A stretch of 64,000 nucleotides of DNA from Blattabacteriaceae bacterium (GTDB lineage Bacteria; Bacteroidota; Bacteroidia; Flavobacteriales; Blattabacteriaceae): assembly GCA_036390115.1 (NCBI GenBank), contig DASWCM010000003.1:37111-101110 (forward strand). Direction: 5' to 3'. Below the pieces are notes generated by a model. It was not told the DNA's origin. It saw only the letters and a program-made list of their open reading frames with translations, and did not search any database. Positions 56,198 to 64,000 of the stretch are shown piece by piece. Position 1 is the stretch's first letter; every line of letters starts with the position of its first letter. The position numbers and the translations under genes were made by a program.

Positions 56198-56205
56198 TGT
56201 GGTGC
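56184..56205. terminator. Bidirectional hairpin between ftsH and dnaK
   Basis: GCACCACAC-ACTA-GTGTGGTGC, a perfect 9-bp stem with a 4-base loop, spanning the ftsH stop codon and ending 12 bases before the dnaK stop. Placement between two convergent genes fits a shared transcription end, although no strong T-run follows on the plus strand. Confidence 0.7.
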
Positions 56206-56217
56206 AGATTAATTATT

Positions 56218-58107
56218 TTACTTAACTTCTTCGAAGTCTACATCTTGAACATCTTCAGATGTTTTTTTGTTTTTATTCTTTTCTGTGTTTTCAGTATTTT
56301 TCTGATTATAAAGGTCTTTATAAATACCTGAACAAACATCGTTAAGTTCTTTCATATAAGATTCTATTTCCCCAATTTTTTTCTCTTTATGAGCCTTCTT
56401 TAGCTTTTTTAATGCATTCTCCACTTTTTCTTTACTCTCTTTAGAGAATTTTTCTCCATATTCTTTTAGATTCTTTTCAGTTTGAAAGATTAAGTTATCG
56501 GATGCATTTAATTTTTCAATTTCTTCTTTAGTTTTCTGATCCTTAGCTGCATTTTCTTCAGCTTCTTTCTTCATTCTTTCAATTTCTTCAGAACTTAATC
56601 CTGAAGAAGCTTCAATTCGTATGGATTGCTTTTTGTTGGTACTTTTATCTCTAGCTGAAACGTTTAAAATACCATTAGCATCTATATCAAAAGTTACCTC
56701 AATTTGAGGAATACCCCTTTGTGCTGGAGGAATATCTATCAAATCAAAACGACCTATCTCTTTATTATCTTTAAAGAGTGGACGTTCTCCCTGTCCTACG
56801 CGAATAGTTACAGCTGGCTGATTATCTGATGCAGTAGAAAAAACTTCTGATTTTTTTGTAGGAATTGTAGTATTGCTTTCAATTAGTTTAGTAAATACTC
56901 CACCTAGTGTTTCTATACCTAGAGATAGAGGTGTAACGTCTAATAAAAGAACATCTTTCACATCACCTGAAAGAACTCCTCCTTGAATCGCGGCACCTAT
57001 TGCAACAACTTCATCAGGATTAACTCCCTTTGATGGTTTTTTACCAAAAAAACTCTCCACTTCTTTTTGAACTTTTGGAATTCTTGTAGATCCTCCAACA
57101 AGAATAACCTCGTCAATATCTCTATAGCTCAAACCAGTACTTTCTAATGCTTTTTTGCAAGGATCAATTGACCGTTGAATTAAACGTTCCGATAATTGTT
57201 CAAATTGAGAACGTGAAAGATTCATTCCTAAATGCTTAGGTACTGAATCAGTGGCCGTAATATATGGTAAGTTTATTTCCGTTTTAGCTCCAGAAGAAAG
57301 CTCAATCTTAGCTTTTTCTGCAGCTTCTTTTAAGCGTTGTAAAGCCATAGGATCCTTTCTAAGATCTATTCCCTCATTCAAGATGAATTCCTCTGCTAGA
57401 AGATCAATTATACTTTTATCAAAGTCATCTCCCCCTAAATGGCTATCTCCATTAGTTGATAAAACCTCGAAAACCCCATCGCCAAGTTCTAGAATAGAAA
57501 TATCAAAAGTTCCTCCTCCAAGATCGTATACAGCAATTTTTTTATTTTCTTTGCTCTTATCTAAGCCATAAGCTAGAGCTGCAGAAGTTGGTTCGTTAAT
57601 GATTCTTTCTACTTTTAATCCAGAAATTTCTCCAGCTTCTTTAGTTGCTTGACGCTGTGAATCATTGAAGTATGCAGGAACAGTTATTACTGCACGATTT
57701 ATTTCTTGTCCAAGATAATCTTCAGCAGTCTTTTTCATCTTCTGAAGAATCATTGCTGAAATTTCTTGAGGAGAATAGAACCTCCCATTTATGTCCACTC
57801 TTGGTATATTATTTTCACCTTTAACCAATTTATAAGGAATATGGGTTACCTCCTCTGATATTTCAGAAAATTTTCTTCCCATAAAACGTTTTATGGAGGA
57901 AATAGTTTTCTCAGGGTTGGTAACTGCTTGTCTTTTAGCTGGATCTCCGATTTTCCTTTCTCCTCCATCTACAAAGGCTACAATGGAAGGAGTAGTTCTT
58001 TTTCCTTCTGAATTTGGTATAACGACTGGGTCATTTCCTTCCATTACTGCAACACAAGAATTTGTCGTACCTAAATCTATGCCTATTATTTTACTAATTT
58101 TACTCAT
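56218..58107 (-). CDS. dnaK: Chaperone DnaK (Hsp70)
   Basis: ATP-dependent Hsp70 chaperone (629 aa, full length). ATPase signatures [33 protein letters not shown] and [14 protein letters not shown]; the linker [14 protein letters not shown]; the substrate-binding domain with [16 protein letters not shown]; and the acidic C-terminal end [11 protein letters not shown]. The genes dnaJ and grpE are not in this window. A 55-base spacer separates it from divergent rplM, and its long T-run (58113-58125) is the only notable element there. Confidence 0.97.
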   Translation of the reverse strand: MSKISKIIGIDLGTTNSCVAVMEGNDPVVIPNSEGKRTTPSIVAFVDGGERKIGDPAKRQAVTNPEKTISSIKRFMGRKFSEISEEVTHIPYKLVKGENNIPRVDINGRFYSPQEISAMILQKMKKTAEDYLGQEINRAVITVPAYFNDSQRQATKEAGEISGLKVERIINEPTSAALAYGLDKSKENKKIAVYDLGGGTFDISILELGDGVFEVLSTNGDSHLGGDDFDKSIIDLLAEEFILNEGIDLRKDPMALQRLKEAAEKAKIELSSGAKTEINLPYITATDSVPKHLGMNLSRSQFEQLSERLIQRSIDPCKKALESTGLSYRDIDEVILVGGSTRIPKVQKEVESFFGKKPSKGVNPDEVVAIGAAIQGGVLSGDVKDVLLLDVTPLSLGIETLGGVFTKLIESNTTIPTKKSEVFSTASDNQPAVTIRVGQGERPLFKDNKEIGRFDLIDIPPAQRGIPQIEVTFDIDANGILNVSARDKSTNKKQSIRIEASSGLSSEEIERMKKEAEENAAKDQKTKEEIEKLNASDNLIFQTEKNLKEYGEKFSKESKEKVENALKKLKKAHKEKKIGEIESYMKELNDVCSGIYKDLYNQKNTENTEKNKNKKTSEDVQDVDFEEVK

Positions 58108-58162
58108 ACTTATTTTTTTTTTTTTAGTTATATGAACTTATAAATATAAGAAGTAATATTAT

Positions 58163-58618
58163 ATGAAAACGTTAAATTTTAGAACTATTCTGGCAAGTAA
58201 TAAAAAAGAAAATAATAAAAAAGAAATTGTAGTACTTGATGCAAATGGCCAGTGTCTAGGGCGTCTTGCCTCTAAGATAATAAAAATAATTAGAGGAAAA
58301 CATAAAACTAATTACACCCCAAATTTAAATAACGGGTATAAAGTAATGGTTCTTAATTCCAAGAAGATTTATTTAAGTGGAAATAAATGGAAAAAAAAAT
58401 GTTACATACGTTATACAGGGTATCCTGGAGGAAAAAAAACAGAACCCGCAAAATTTATATTTGAGAGAAATTCTAAAATATTAATAGAAAGAGCTGTAAA
58501 AGGAATGCTTCCGAAAGGTAAATTAGGAAGAGAAATTCTTAGAAAAAACCTTTTTGTTTTTCAAGGGGAAAAACATAAATTTGCTTCGCAATATCCTAAA
58601 ATTTTAAAAGACATTTAA
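58163..58618 (+). CDS. rplM: 50S ribosomal protein L13
   Basis: Ribosomal protein of the large subunit (151 aa). It contains VVLDANGQCLGRLASKI, YTGYPGGKKTEPAKF and VKGMLPKGKLGREILRKN, the L13 hallmarks. First gene of the rplM-rpsI-rpsB-tsf unit, with rpsI starting 3 bases after its stop. Confidence 0.96.
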   Translation: MKTLNFRTILASNKKENNKKEIVVLDANGQCLGRLASKIIKIIRGKHKTNYTPNLNNGYKVMVLNSKKIYLSGNKWKKKCYIRYTGYPGGKKTEPAKFIFERNSKILIERAVKGMLPKGKLGREILRKNLFVFQGEKHKFASQYPKILKDI

Positions 58619-58621
58619 TTA

Positions 58622-59017
58622 ATGAGTCTAAACTACCCCCATCATTCCATAGGGAGAAGAAAACGTGCGATTGCACGTGTTTATTTAAAAGAAGGAAAGG
58701 GTAAAATGAAAGTTAACGGAAGAAATTATAAAGAGTATTTTAGTAATACTCTTCTTCTGGAAAAGCTTTTAAAAGCTTTTTCTTTAACAGAATCTCTGGA
58801 AAAATTTGAGGTTAGGATTAATGTTTCTGGAGGAGGAATAAATGGGCAAGCTGAAGCATGCCGATTGGCTATTTCTAGGGCTCTTTGTTTGTTCACTCCC
58901 AAAAATAGGAGTATTTTAAAATCCCATGGGTTTTTATCTAGTGATTCCAGAAAAGTAGAACGTAAAAAATTTGGACAAAAGAAGGCAAGAAAAAAATTTC
59001 AATTTACAAAGCGGTAA
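58622..59017 (+). CDS. rpsI: 30S ribosomal protein S9
   Basis: Small-subunit protein (131 aa). Begins with a short non-standard lead (MSLNYPHHS) before the conserved IGRRKRAIARVYLKEGKGK; then VNVSGGGINGQAEACRLAISRAL-like core (INVSGGGINGQAEA) and the basic tail ending in FQFTKR, whose last residues reach the P-site tRNA. Confidence 0.95.
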   Translation: MSLNYPHHSIGRRKRAIARVYLKEGKGKMKVNGRNYKEYFSNTLLLEKLLKAFSLTESLEKFEVRINVSGGGINGQAEACRLAISRALCLFTPKNRSILKSHGFLSSDSRKVERKKFGQKKARKKFQFTKR

Positions 59018-59047
59018 GATTTTAAATCAAAATAAAATTTACATAAA

Positions 59048-59782
59048 ATGCAAATAAAAAATGCTAAAATTCAACAAGAGTTTTTAAAGGCTGGGGTTCA
59101 TTTTGGCCATTTAACTAGAAAATGGAATCCTAAAATAGAGCCTTATATTCTCATTAAAAAAAAGGGTATTCATCTGATAAATTTATCAAAAACAATTAAA
59201 AAGCTTGAAGAAGCTTGCAATTCTTTACGAACTATTGCTTCTTTAGGCAAAAAAATTTTATTCGTATGCACGAAAAAGCAGGGTAAATATGTTATAGAGG
59301 ATTTTGCCCGTACGGTAAATATGCCTTATGTAACGGAACGTTGGATGGCTGGTCTTCTGACGAATTTTTCAACTATTCGAAAATCGATAAAAAATATGGA
59401 TGATATGGAAAATCAGAAAAAGGAAGGAATTTACGATATGCTATCAAAAAAAGAACGACTATTTGCAGATAGAATTAAGGAAAAACTTAAACGAAATCTA
59501 AGTTCCATATCTAATCTTAACCAGATACCATCTGCTCTTTTTATTGTAGATATTTGCAAAGAGCATATAGCTTTATCAGAAGCTAAAAAGCTTAAAATAC
59601 CAGTATTCGCTATGGTAGATACGAATTCTGATCCTACAAAGGTAGATTATCCGATACCATCTAACGATGATTCCTCTAAATCTATAAGAGTAATAGCATC
59701 CTATATTTCAAAATCTATTTTGGAGGGATTTAATTTAAGAAAAACAGAAAATGAGGAAAATCATACAGATTCTGATAAATAA
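59048..59782 (+). CDS. rpsB: 30S ribosomal protein S2
   Basis: Small-subunit protein (244 aa). Motifs: LKAGVHFGHLTRKWNPKIEP, VTERWMAGLLTNFSTIR and PSALFIVDICKEHIALSEAK, then VFAMVDTNSDPTKVDYPIPSNDD. Followed by tsf after 5 bases, the standard pairing. Confidence 0.96.
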   Translation: MQIKNAKIQQEFLKAGVHFGHLTRKWNPKIEPYILIKKKGIHLINLSKTIKKLEEACNSLRTIASLGKKILFVCTKKQGKYVIEDFARTVNMPYVTERWMAGLLTNFSTIRKSIKNMDDMENQKKEGIYDMLSKKERLFADRIKEKLKRNLSSISNLNQIPSALFIVDICKEHIALSEAKKLKIPVFAMVDTNSDPTKVDYPIPSNDDSSKSIRVIASYISKSILEGFNLRKTENEENHTDSDK

Positions 59783-59787
59783 AAAAA

Positions 59788-60558
59788 ATGTATAAAGTAA
59801 AAATTTCTCAAATTAAAGAGCTTAGAAAAAACACAGGAGCTGGAATGATAGATTGCAAAATGGCTCTTAAGGAATCTTTGGGAGACTTAGAAAAAGCCAT
59901 TGGCATACTTAGAAAGAAAGGTAAAAGGATTATTAAAGAACGTTTCCATATAGGAACTAACGAGGGAGTATTAACAGCTAAGGTAAATTCGGAACATAAT
60001 TTAGGAGTCATTATAGCATTAAACAGTGAGACTGATTTCGTATCTAGAAACGAGAATTTCGTTAAATTATCTACGAAAATAGTGGATAAATCTTTCTTTG
60101 TTAATACAAAAGAAGAGTTATTGAATAGTTTTTATTCAGAAAATTTAACATTTAAAGAAAAAATTGTAGAGCAATCTGGTTTTTTCTCAGAAAAAATTGT
60201 ATTGAGCCATTTTCAAAAAGTACAAGCTTCTTTTGTTAATTCTTACGTACACACAGGAAATAGAATAGCAGCATTGGTTGGTTTTTCTCATGCTTTACCT
60301 TCCATAAAGGAAGTATCTAAAAATATTGCTATGCAAATAGCTTCGATGAATTTAGATGAAAACCCTAGTGTACGAAAAATTATAGAAGAAAAATCAGTAA
60401 AAAGAAGAATTTTTGATGGAAAGTTAATAAACTTCTTTTCTGAAGTTACTTTATTGAATCAATCTTATCTTCTGGATAGAAAAATAAAAGTAAGAGAGTA
60501 TTTGAAAAGTTTTGATCCTTATTTAAAAATTGTAGATTTTATAAGGGTTAGTTTATGA
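59788..60558 (+). CDS. tsf: Elongation factor Ts
   Basis: Nucleotide-exchange factor for EF-Tu (256 aa). N-terminal UBA-like domain with KELRKNTGAGMIDCKMALKE, then the core with LNSETDFVSRNENFV (the TDFVARN motif contacting EF-Tu) and MQIASMNLDENPSV. Shorter than the 270-320 aa of free-living relatives, mainly in the second core subdomain. Confidence 0.94.
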   Translation: MYKVKISQIKELRKNTGAGMIDCKMALKESLGDLEKAIGILRKKGKRIIKERFHIGTNEGVLTAKVNSEHNLGVIIALNSETDFVSRNENFVKLSTKIVDKSFFVNTKEELLNSFYSENLTFKEKIVEQSGFFSEKIVLSHFQKVQASFVNSYVHTGNRIAALVGFSHALPSIKEVSKNIAMQIASMNLDENPSVRKIIEEKSVKRRIFDGKLINFFSEVTLLNQSYLLDRKIKVREYLKSFDPYLKIVDFIRVSL

Positions 60559-60574
60559 ATTAAAGCGCTTAGAG

Positions 60575-61414
60575 ATGATGAGTCATCGTAAAGAGGAAAT
60601 TATTTTGATTCGTAAAAGTGCTATTCTTGCTTCTAAAACTCTCGGTATGATCTCATCTGAGATAAAACCAGGAATTAATACACTTTATTTAGATCGTTTA
60701 GCAAGAGAGTTTATTCAGGATTATGGTGGTATTCCAGCTTTCTTAGGTCTTTACGGATTTTCTCATACAATTTGTGGATCCACGAATGAACAAGTTGTAC
60801 ATGGTATCCCTAATAATAAGCCGTTACTTAATGGAGACATTATTTCTATTGATTGTGGAGTTTTTATGAATAATTTTTATAGTGATCAAGCTTACACTTT
60901 CGAAGTGGGAGAAGTCTCTTTTAAAGCCAAAAGGCTGTTAAAAATAACTAAAGAATCTTTATACCTAGGCGTAAAATCTTGTAGAAAAGGAAATTTTATT
61001 GGAGATATTGGATATGCTATTCAAAATAACGTTGAGAAGAATGGATTTACTGTCGTAAGAGAATTCACAGGGCATGGATTAGGCAGAAAAATACATGAGC
61101 CCCCTATAGTTTCTAATTATGGAAAAATTGGTAAAGGAAATAAATTAAATGATGGGCTTGTTCTAGCCATAGAACCCATTGTAAACGAAGGAACTAATAA
61201 AATAAAATTTCATCCAGATAGATGGACAGTTACTACTCTCGACAAAAAACTATCTGCACATTTTGAACATAACATTGCTATAATTGACGGTTTTCCTAGA
61301 TTGCTTTCCACTTTTAAATATATTTATGAAGTTTTGAATATTGAATCTTCCGAAGAAGAAATTTTTGCTTACAATGCCAACAATACAACAACTCATAAGA
61401 AAGGGGAGGAATAA
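60575..61414 (+). CDS. map: Methionine aminopeptidase, type I
   Basis: Removes N-terminal Met (279 aa). All five metal ligands are visible: two Asp in [19 protein letters not shown], His in [15 protein letters not shown], Glu in [10 protein letters not shown] and Glu in [10 protein letters not shown]. Two adjacent ATGs begin the gene. The 3' end runs 41 bases into rpsL in another frame, giving a tail ([13 protein letters not shown]) unlike the family; the original stop was probably lost and the gene extended to the next one (inference). Confidence 0.94.
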   Translation: MMSHRKEEIILIRKSAILASKTLGMISSEIKPGINTLYLDRLAREFIQDYGGIPAFLGLYGFSHTICGSTNEQVVHGIPNNKPLLNGDIISIDCGVFMNNFYSDQAYTFEVGEVSFKAKRLLKITKESLYLGVKSCRKGNFIGDIGYAIQNNVEKNGFTVVREFTGHGLGRKIHEPPIVSNYGKIGKGNKLNDGLVLAIEPIVNEGTNKIKFHPDRWTVTTLDKKLSAHFEHNIAIIDGFPRLLSTFKYIYEVLNIESSEEEIFAYNANNTTTHKKGEE

Positions 61415-61757
61415 AACGAAAAAAAAGAGTAAATCTCTTGTTCTAGATTCTTGCCCTCAAAAAAAGGGGGTATGTACACGGGTATACACAACTACTCCTA
61501 AAAAACCTAACTCAGCTATGAGGAAAGTCTGTAGAGTAAGATTAACTAATGGAAAAGAAGTAATTGCTTACATTAGAGGGGAAGGGCATAATCTAATGGA
61601 GCATTCCATAGTTTTAGTAAGCGGAGGGAAAATTGCTAGAGATTTACCAGGAGTAAGACTTCATGTAGAGCGTGGGTGTAGAGATACAGAAGGTGTATCT
61701 AAACGAAAAAAAAGTAGAAGCAAATATGGAACCAAACGTACTAAAGAAAAAAAATAA
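61374..61757 (+). CDS. rpsL: 30S ribosomal protein S12
   Basis: Decoding-centre protein (127 aa). Starts [20 protein letters not shown]; the conserved [26 protein letters not shown] and ENYIPGxGHNLxEH-type loop ([20 protein letters not shown]), then [16 protein letters not shown], with the usual loop lysine positions. The frame is open 11 codons further upstream inside map; the ATG before PTIQQL is the family start. Overlaps both map and rpsG. Confidence 0.96.
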   Translation: MPTIQQLIRKGRNKTKKKSKSLVLDSCPQKKGVCTRVYTTTPKKPNSAMRKVCRVRLTNGKEVIAYIRGEGHNLMEHSIVLVSGGKIARDLPGVRLHVERGCRDTEGVSKRKKSRSKYGTKRTKEKK

Positions 61758-62259
61758 ATCATTAATCTATCAAAAAGATTATTTAAGAAAATTAAAAATT
61801 AGAAAAAAAACATATTTACCTGATTATAAATTCAATGATCCGTTAGTAACTCGCTTTGTTAGTCATATTATTAAAAAGGGAAAAAAAACCTTGGCATATA
61901 AGATATTTTATGATTCTATGAAAAGTATAGATTTAAATAAAGGAAATCAAAAAATGGGAGCATTAGAAATTTGGAAAGAAGCTTTAAAAAATGTTATGCC
62001 TCATGTAGAAATAAAAGCTCGTCGTGTTGGAGGATCCAATATACAAATTCCTGTTATTCTCCCTTCAGAAATTAAGATAACTCGATCTATCAAATATTTA
62101 ATTGAATCTGCAAGAAAAAGAAAAGGAAAGTCTATGGCAGATAGATTGGCTCTAGAAAGTATAGCTGCGTCCAAAGGAGAAGGAATGGCCGTTAAGAGTA
62201 AAGAAAATCTCCAAAAAATGGCTGAAGCTAATAAAGCATTTTCACATTTTAGATTTTGA
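61726..62259 (+). CDS. rpsG: 30S ribosomal protein S7, N-terminally extended
   Basis: Small-subunit head protein (177 aa from this ATG). The conserved body starts [22 protein letters not shown] and includes [32 protein letters not shown] and [20 protein letters not shown]. No ATG, GTG or TTG occurs between the rpsL stop and the conserved start, so translation must begin inside rpsL, at this ATG or one 18 codons earlier. Either adds about 25 residues ([19 protein letters not shown]) that are not part of the family. Confidence 0.9.
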   Translation: MEPNVLKKKNKSLIYQKDYLRKLKIRKKTYLPDYKFNDPLVTRFVSHIIKKGKKTLAYKIFYDSMKSIDLNKGNQKMGALEIWKEALKNVMPHVEIKARRVGGSNIQIPVILPSEIKITRSIKYLIESARKRKGKSMADRLALESIAASKGEGMAVKSKENLQKMAEANKAFSHFRF

Positions 62260-62262
62260 TGT

Positions 62263-64000
62263 ATGGAAAAAATACTAAAATATACAAGGAATATAGGAAT
62301 AGCAGCTCATATAGACGCAGGAAAGACTACGACAACAGAACGTTTTCTTTTCTATGCTGGAATTACTCATAAAATAGGGGAAGTCCATGATGGAGAAGCT
62401 ACTATGGATTGGATGGAACAAGAACAAGAAAGAGGGATTACAATCACTTCAGCAGCCACTCGTTGTGAATGGCTGTATCGAGATAAAAAATATAAAATAA
62501 ATATAATTGATACGCCTGGGCATGTAGATTTTACTGTTGAAGTAGAAAGATCTCTTAGGGTATTAGATGGTATTATAGCGCTTTTTAGTGCTGTAGAAGG
62601 GGTAGAACCTCAATCAGAGACCGTTTGGAGACAAGCGAATAAATATCGTATACCTCGCATCGGATTCGTTAATAAAATGGATCGTAAGGGATCTGATTTC
62701 TTTGAAGTTTGTCGTCAAGTAAAAGAAATTCTTGGAGGAGAGCCTTTGCTTTTGCAACTACCTATAGGGAGTGAAGAGTATTTTGAGGGCGTAGTTGATT
62801 TAATTTATAATAAGGCTTTAGTTTGGAATGAATATGATTTTGGTATGACTTATAAAGAAATTCCAGTTCCTATAAATTTAAAAAAAAAGGTTAAAGAATA
62901 TCGTAGAATACTTTTAGAGAAGATTGTAGAATCCAATGAATCTCTAATGGAGAAATTTTTTGAAGATCAAAATTCTTTGTCAGAAGAGGAAATTATTTCA
63001 ACTGTAACAAGAGCGACTATTAACAGGAATATAACACCAATGTTATGTGGTTCCTCTTTTAAAAACAAGGGGGTACAATGCGTATTAAATGCGATTTGTC
63101 AATACCTTCCTTCTCCACTTGATAGGAAAGAAATTCTTGGAAAGAATCCAAAAAATGAAAAAGAGGAAAAGCGGAGCCCAGGAAATAATCAACCTTTTTC
63201 AGCATTGGCTTTCAAAATTTCTACAGATCCATTCGTAGGTCGTTTAGCCTTTATTCGTGTTTATTCAGGTACTCTTCATGCAGGTTCTCATGTTCTGAAC
63301 TCTCGTTCTGGGAGTAGAGAACGCATATCTAGAATATATCAAATGCATGCTAATAAACAAAATCCAATTGAAAATCTTGAATCAGGTGATATTGGAGCTG
63401 TTGTTGGCTTTAAAGATATTAAGACAGGAGATACTCTTTGTAATGAGAATTACCCCATTGTTTTAGACAGTATATCCTTTCCTGAACCAGTTATAGGTTT
63501 AGCTGTAGAACCGAAGTCTAAAGCTGATCAAGATAAGATGAATTTAGCTCTTTCTAAATTATCAGAAGAAGATCCTACTTTTCAAGTCCGAAACGATCTA
63601 TCAACAGGTCAAACAATCATTTCTGGAATGGGGGAACTTCATTTAGAAATTCTAATCGATAGAATGAAGCGAGAATTTAAAGTAGAAGTTAATCCAGGAA
63701 AACCTCAAGTTGAGTATAAAGAATCTTTAACTTCTACGGTTTCTCATCGAGAAGTATATAAAAAGCAAACAGGAGGAAGAGGAAAATTTGCAGACATTAT
63801 TTTTTATTTAGGACCAACTGAAAAGGGAGAATCTGGCTTAGTATTTGTGAATAAGGTGAAAGGGGGAAATATTCCAAAAGAATTCATTCTCTCTATAGAG
63901 AAAGGATTTAGGGAGGCTATGAAAAATGGCCCTTTAGCTGGGTATGAAGTAGATTCTATGAAACTTACTTTGATAGATGGTTCACATCATCCAGTAGATT
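62263..64000 (+). CDS. fusA: Elongation factor G, 3' end beyond the window
   Basis: Translocase GTPase; the first 579 codons are here and the frame is open to the window edge. G domain: [20 protein letters not shown] (P-loop), [14 protein letters not shown] (switch), [18 protein letters not shown] and [14 protein letters not shown]. Domain II is at about residues 310-400 ([20 protein letters not shown]) and the domain III/IV boundary shows [20 protein letters not shown]. Starts 3 bases after the rpsG stop, closing the rpsL-rpsG-fusA str operon. Confidence 0.96.
   Translation, partial: MEKILKYTRNIGIAAHIDAGKTTTTERFLFYAGITHKIGEVHDGEATMDWMEQEQERGITITSAATRCEWLYRDKKYKINIIDTPGHVDFTVEVERSLRVLDGIIALFSAVEGVEPQSETVWRQANKYRIPRIGFVNKMDRKGSDFFEVCRQVKEILGGEPLLLQLPIGSEEYFEGVVDLIYNKALVWNEYDFGMTYKEIPVPINLKKKVKEYRRILLEKIVESNESLMEKFFEDQNSLSEEEIISTVTRATINRNITPMLCGSSFKNKGVQCVLNAICQYLPSPLDRKEILGKNPKNEKEEKRSPGNNQPFSALAFKISTDPFVGRLAFIRVYSGTLHAGSHVLNSRSGSRERISRIYQMHANKQNPIENLESGDIGAVVGFKDIKTGDTLCNENYPIVLDSISFPEPVIGLAVEPKSKADQDKMNLALSKLSEEDPTFQVRNDLSTGQTIISGMGELHLEILIDRMKREFKVEVNPGKPQVEYKESLTSTVSHREVYKKQTGGRGKFADIIFYLGPTEKGESGLVFVNKVKGGNIPKEFILSIEKGFREAMKNGPLAGYEVDSMKLTLIDGSHHPVD

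Noticed and set aside
1..64000. Mobile elements, prophage, toxin-antitoxin or defence systems
   Set aside because: No transposase, integrase, inverted-repeat ends, phage or restriction genes seen; gene content is housekeeping and biosynthesis only.

Overview
This window reads as chromosome of a Bacteroidetes (Flavobacteriales) insect endosymbiont with a reduced, AT-rich genome (roughly 30 % GC by eye). The reasons are flavobacterial gene orders (cysH-cysE-cysK-cobA-cysJ-cysI-siroheme synthase; aroE followed by a DUF349-like gene; rplM-rpsI-rpsB-tsf), a DAHP synthase fused to chorismate mutase, a tmRNA tag ending ENYALAA, many overlapping genes, no mobile elements or phage, almost only housekeeping and nutrient-provisioning genes, and several recognisable pseudogenes. 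A relative of Blattabacterium or of the flavobacterial symbionts of scale insects (Walczuchella/Uzinura type) is the likely source, but the window alone does not fix the lineage.

Layout. 0.2-2.0 kb: an RNA 2'-O-methyltransferase and asd. 2.05-2.55 kb: a dead guanylate kinase gene. 2.6-5.7 kb: a PpiD-like foldase, tRNA-Phe, tRNA-Asn, tmRNA, a TPR lipid-anchored or secreted protein candidate, and a dead ribH. 5.75-8.9 kb (minus strand): tRNA-Arg, pth, rluD, a ferredoxin and a U32-family tRNA-modification protein. 9-14.7 kb: leuS, mnmG, ybeY, rsmI. 14.7-22.1 kb: tRNA-Cys, tRNA-Pro and an assimilatory sulfate-reduction/cysteine cluster whose last gene (siroheme synthase N-domain) is frameshifted in a homopolymer tract. 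22.1-33.5 kb: ileS, pheA, DAHP synthase-chorismate mutase, rpmF, glyA, lon, tRNA-Ser, aroE, a diverged DUF349-like protein. 33.8-39.2 kb: a dicluster ferredoxin and the threonine genes thrC-thrB-hom behind aspS. 39.3-41.9 kb is decayed: folC and rpe pseudogenes, tRNA-Val, an outer-membrane barrel protein, tRNA-His. 42-51 kb: alaS and the 2-oxoglutarate dehydrogenase/succinyl-CoA block (sucA, sucB, sucC, lpdA). 51-54.3 kb: metE and a dead yidC. 54.3-64 kb: ftsH, dnaK, rplM-rpsI-rpsB-tsf-map-rpsL-rpsG and the 5' part of fusA.

How the genes work together. Provisioning functions are well kept: Asp to Thr (asd, hom, thrB, thrC), Met (metE with glyA one-carbon supply), Cys from reduced sulfate, and the shikimate/Phe route (DAHP synthase-chorismate mutase, aroE, pheA). 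Energy comes through the 2-oxoglutarate dehydrogenase half of the TCA cycle and ferredoxins. Protein quality control (lon, ftsH, dnaK, ppiD, tmRNA) and translation are kept. Genes for folate polyglutamylation, riboflavin, the pentose-phosphate epimerase, GMP kinase and the YidC insertase are broken here.

I found no CRISPR array, defence island, transposon or obviously novel system. The points of interest concern genome decay: pseudogenes of usually essential genes, a homopolymer frameshift in an otherwise intact pathway, loss of a fused aspartokinase domain, tRNAs with unpaired stem positions, and divergent genes too close together to hold separate promoters.
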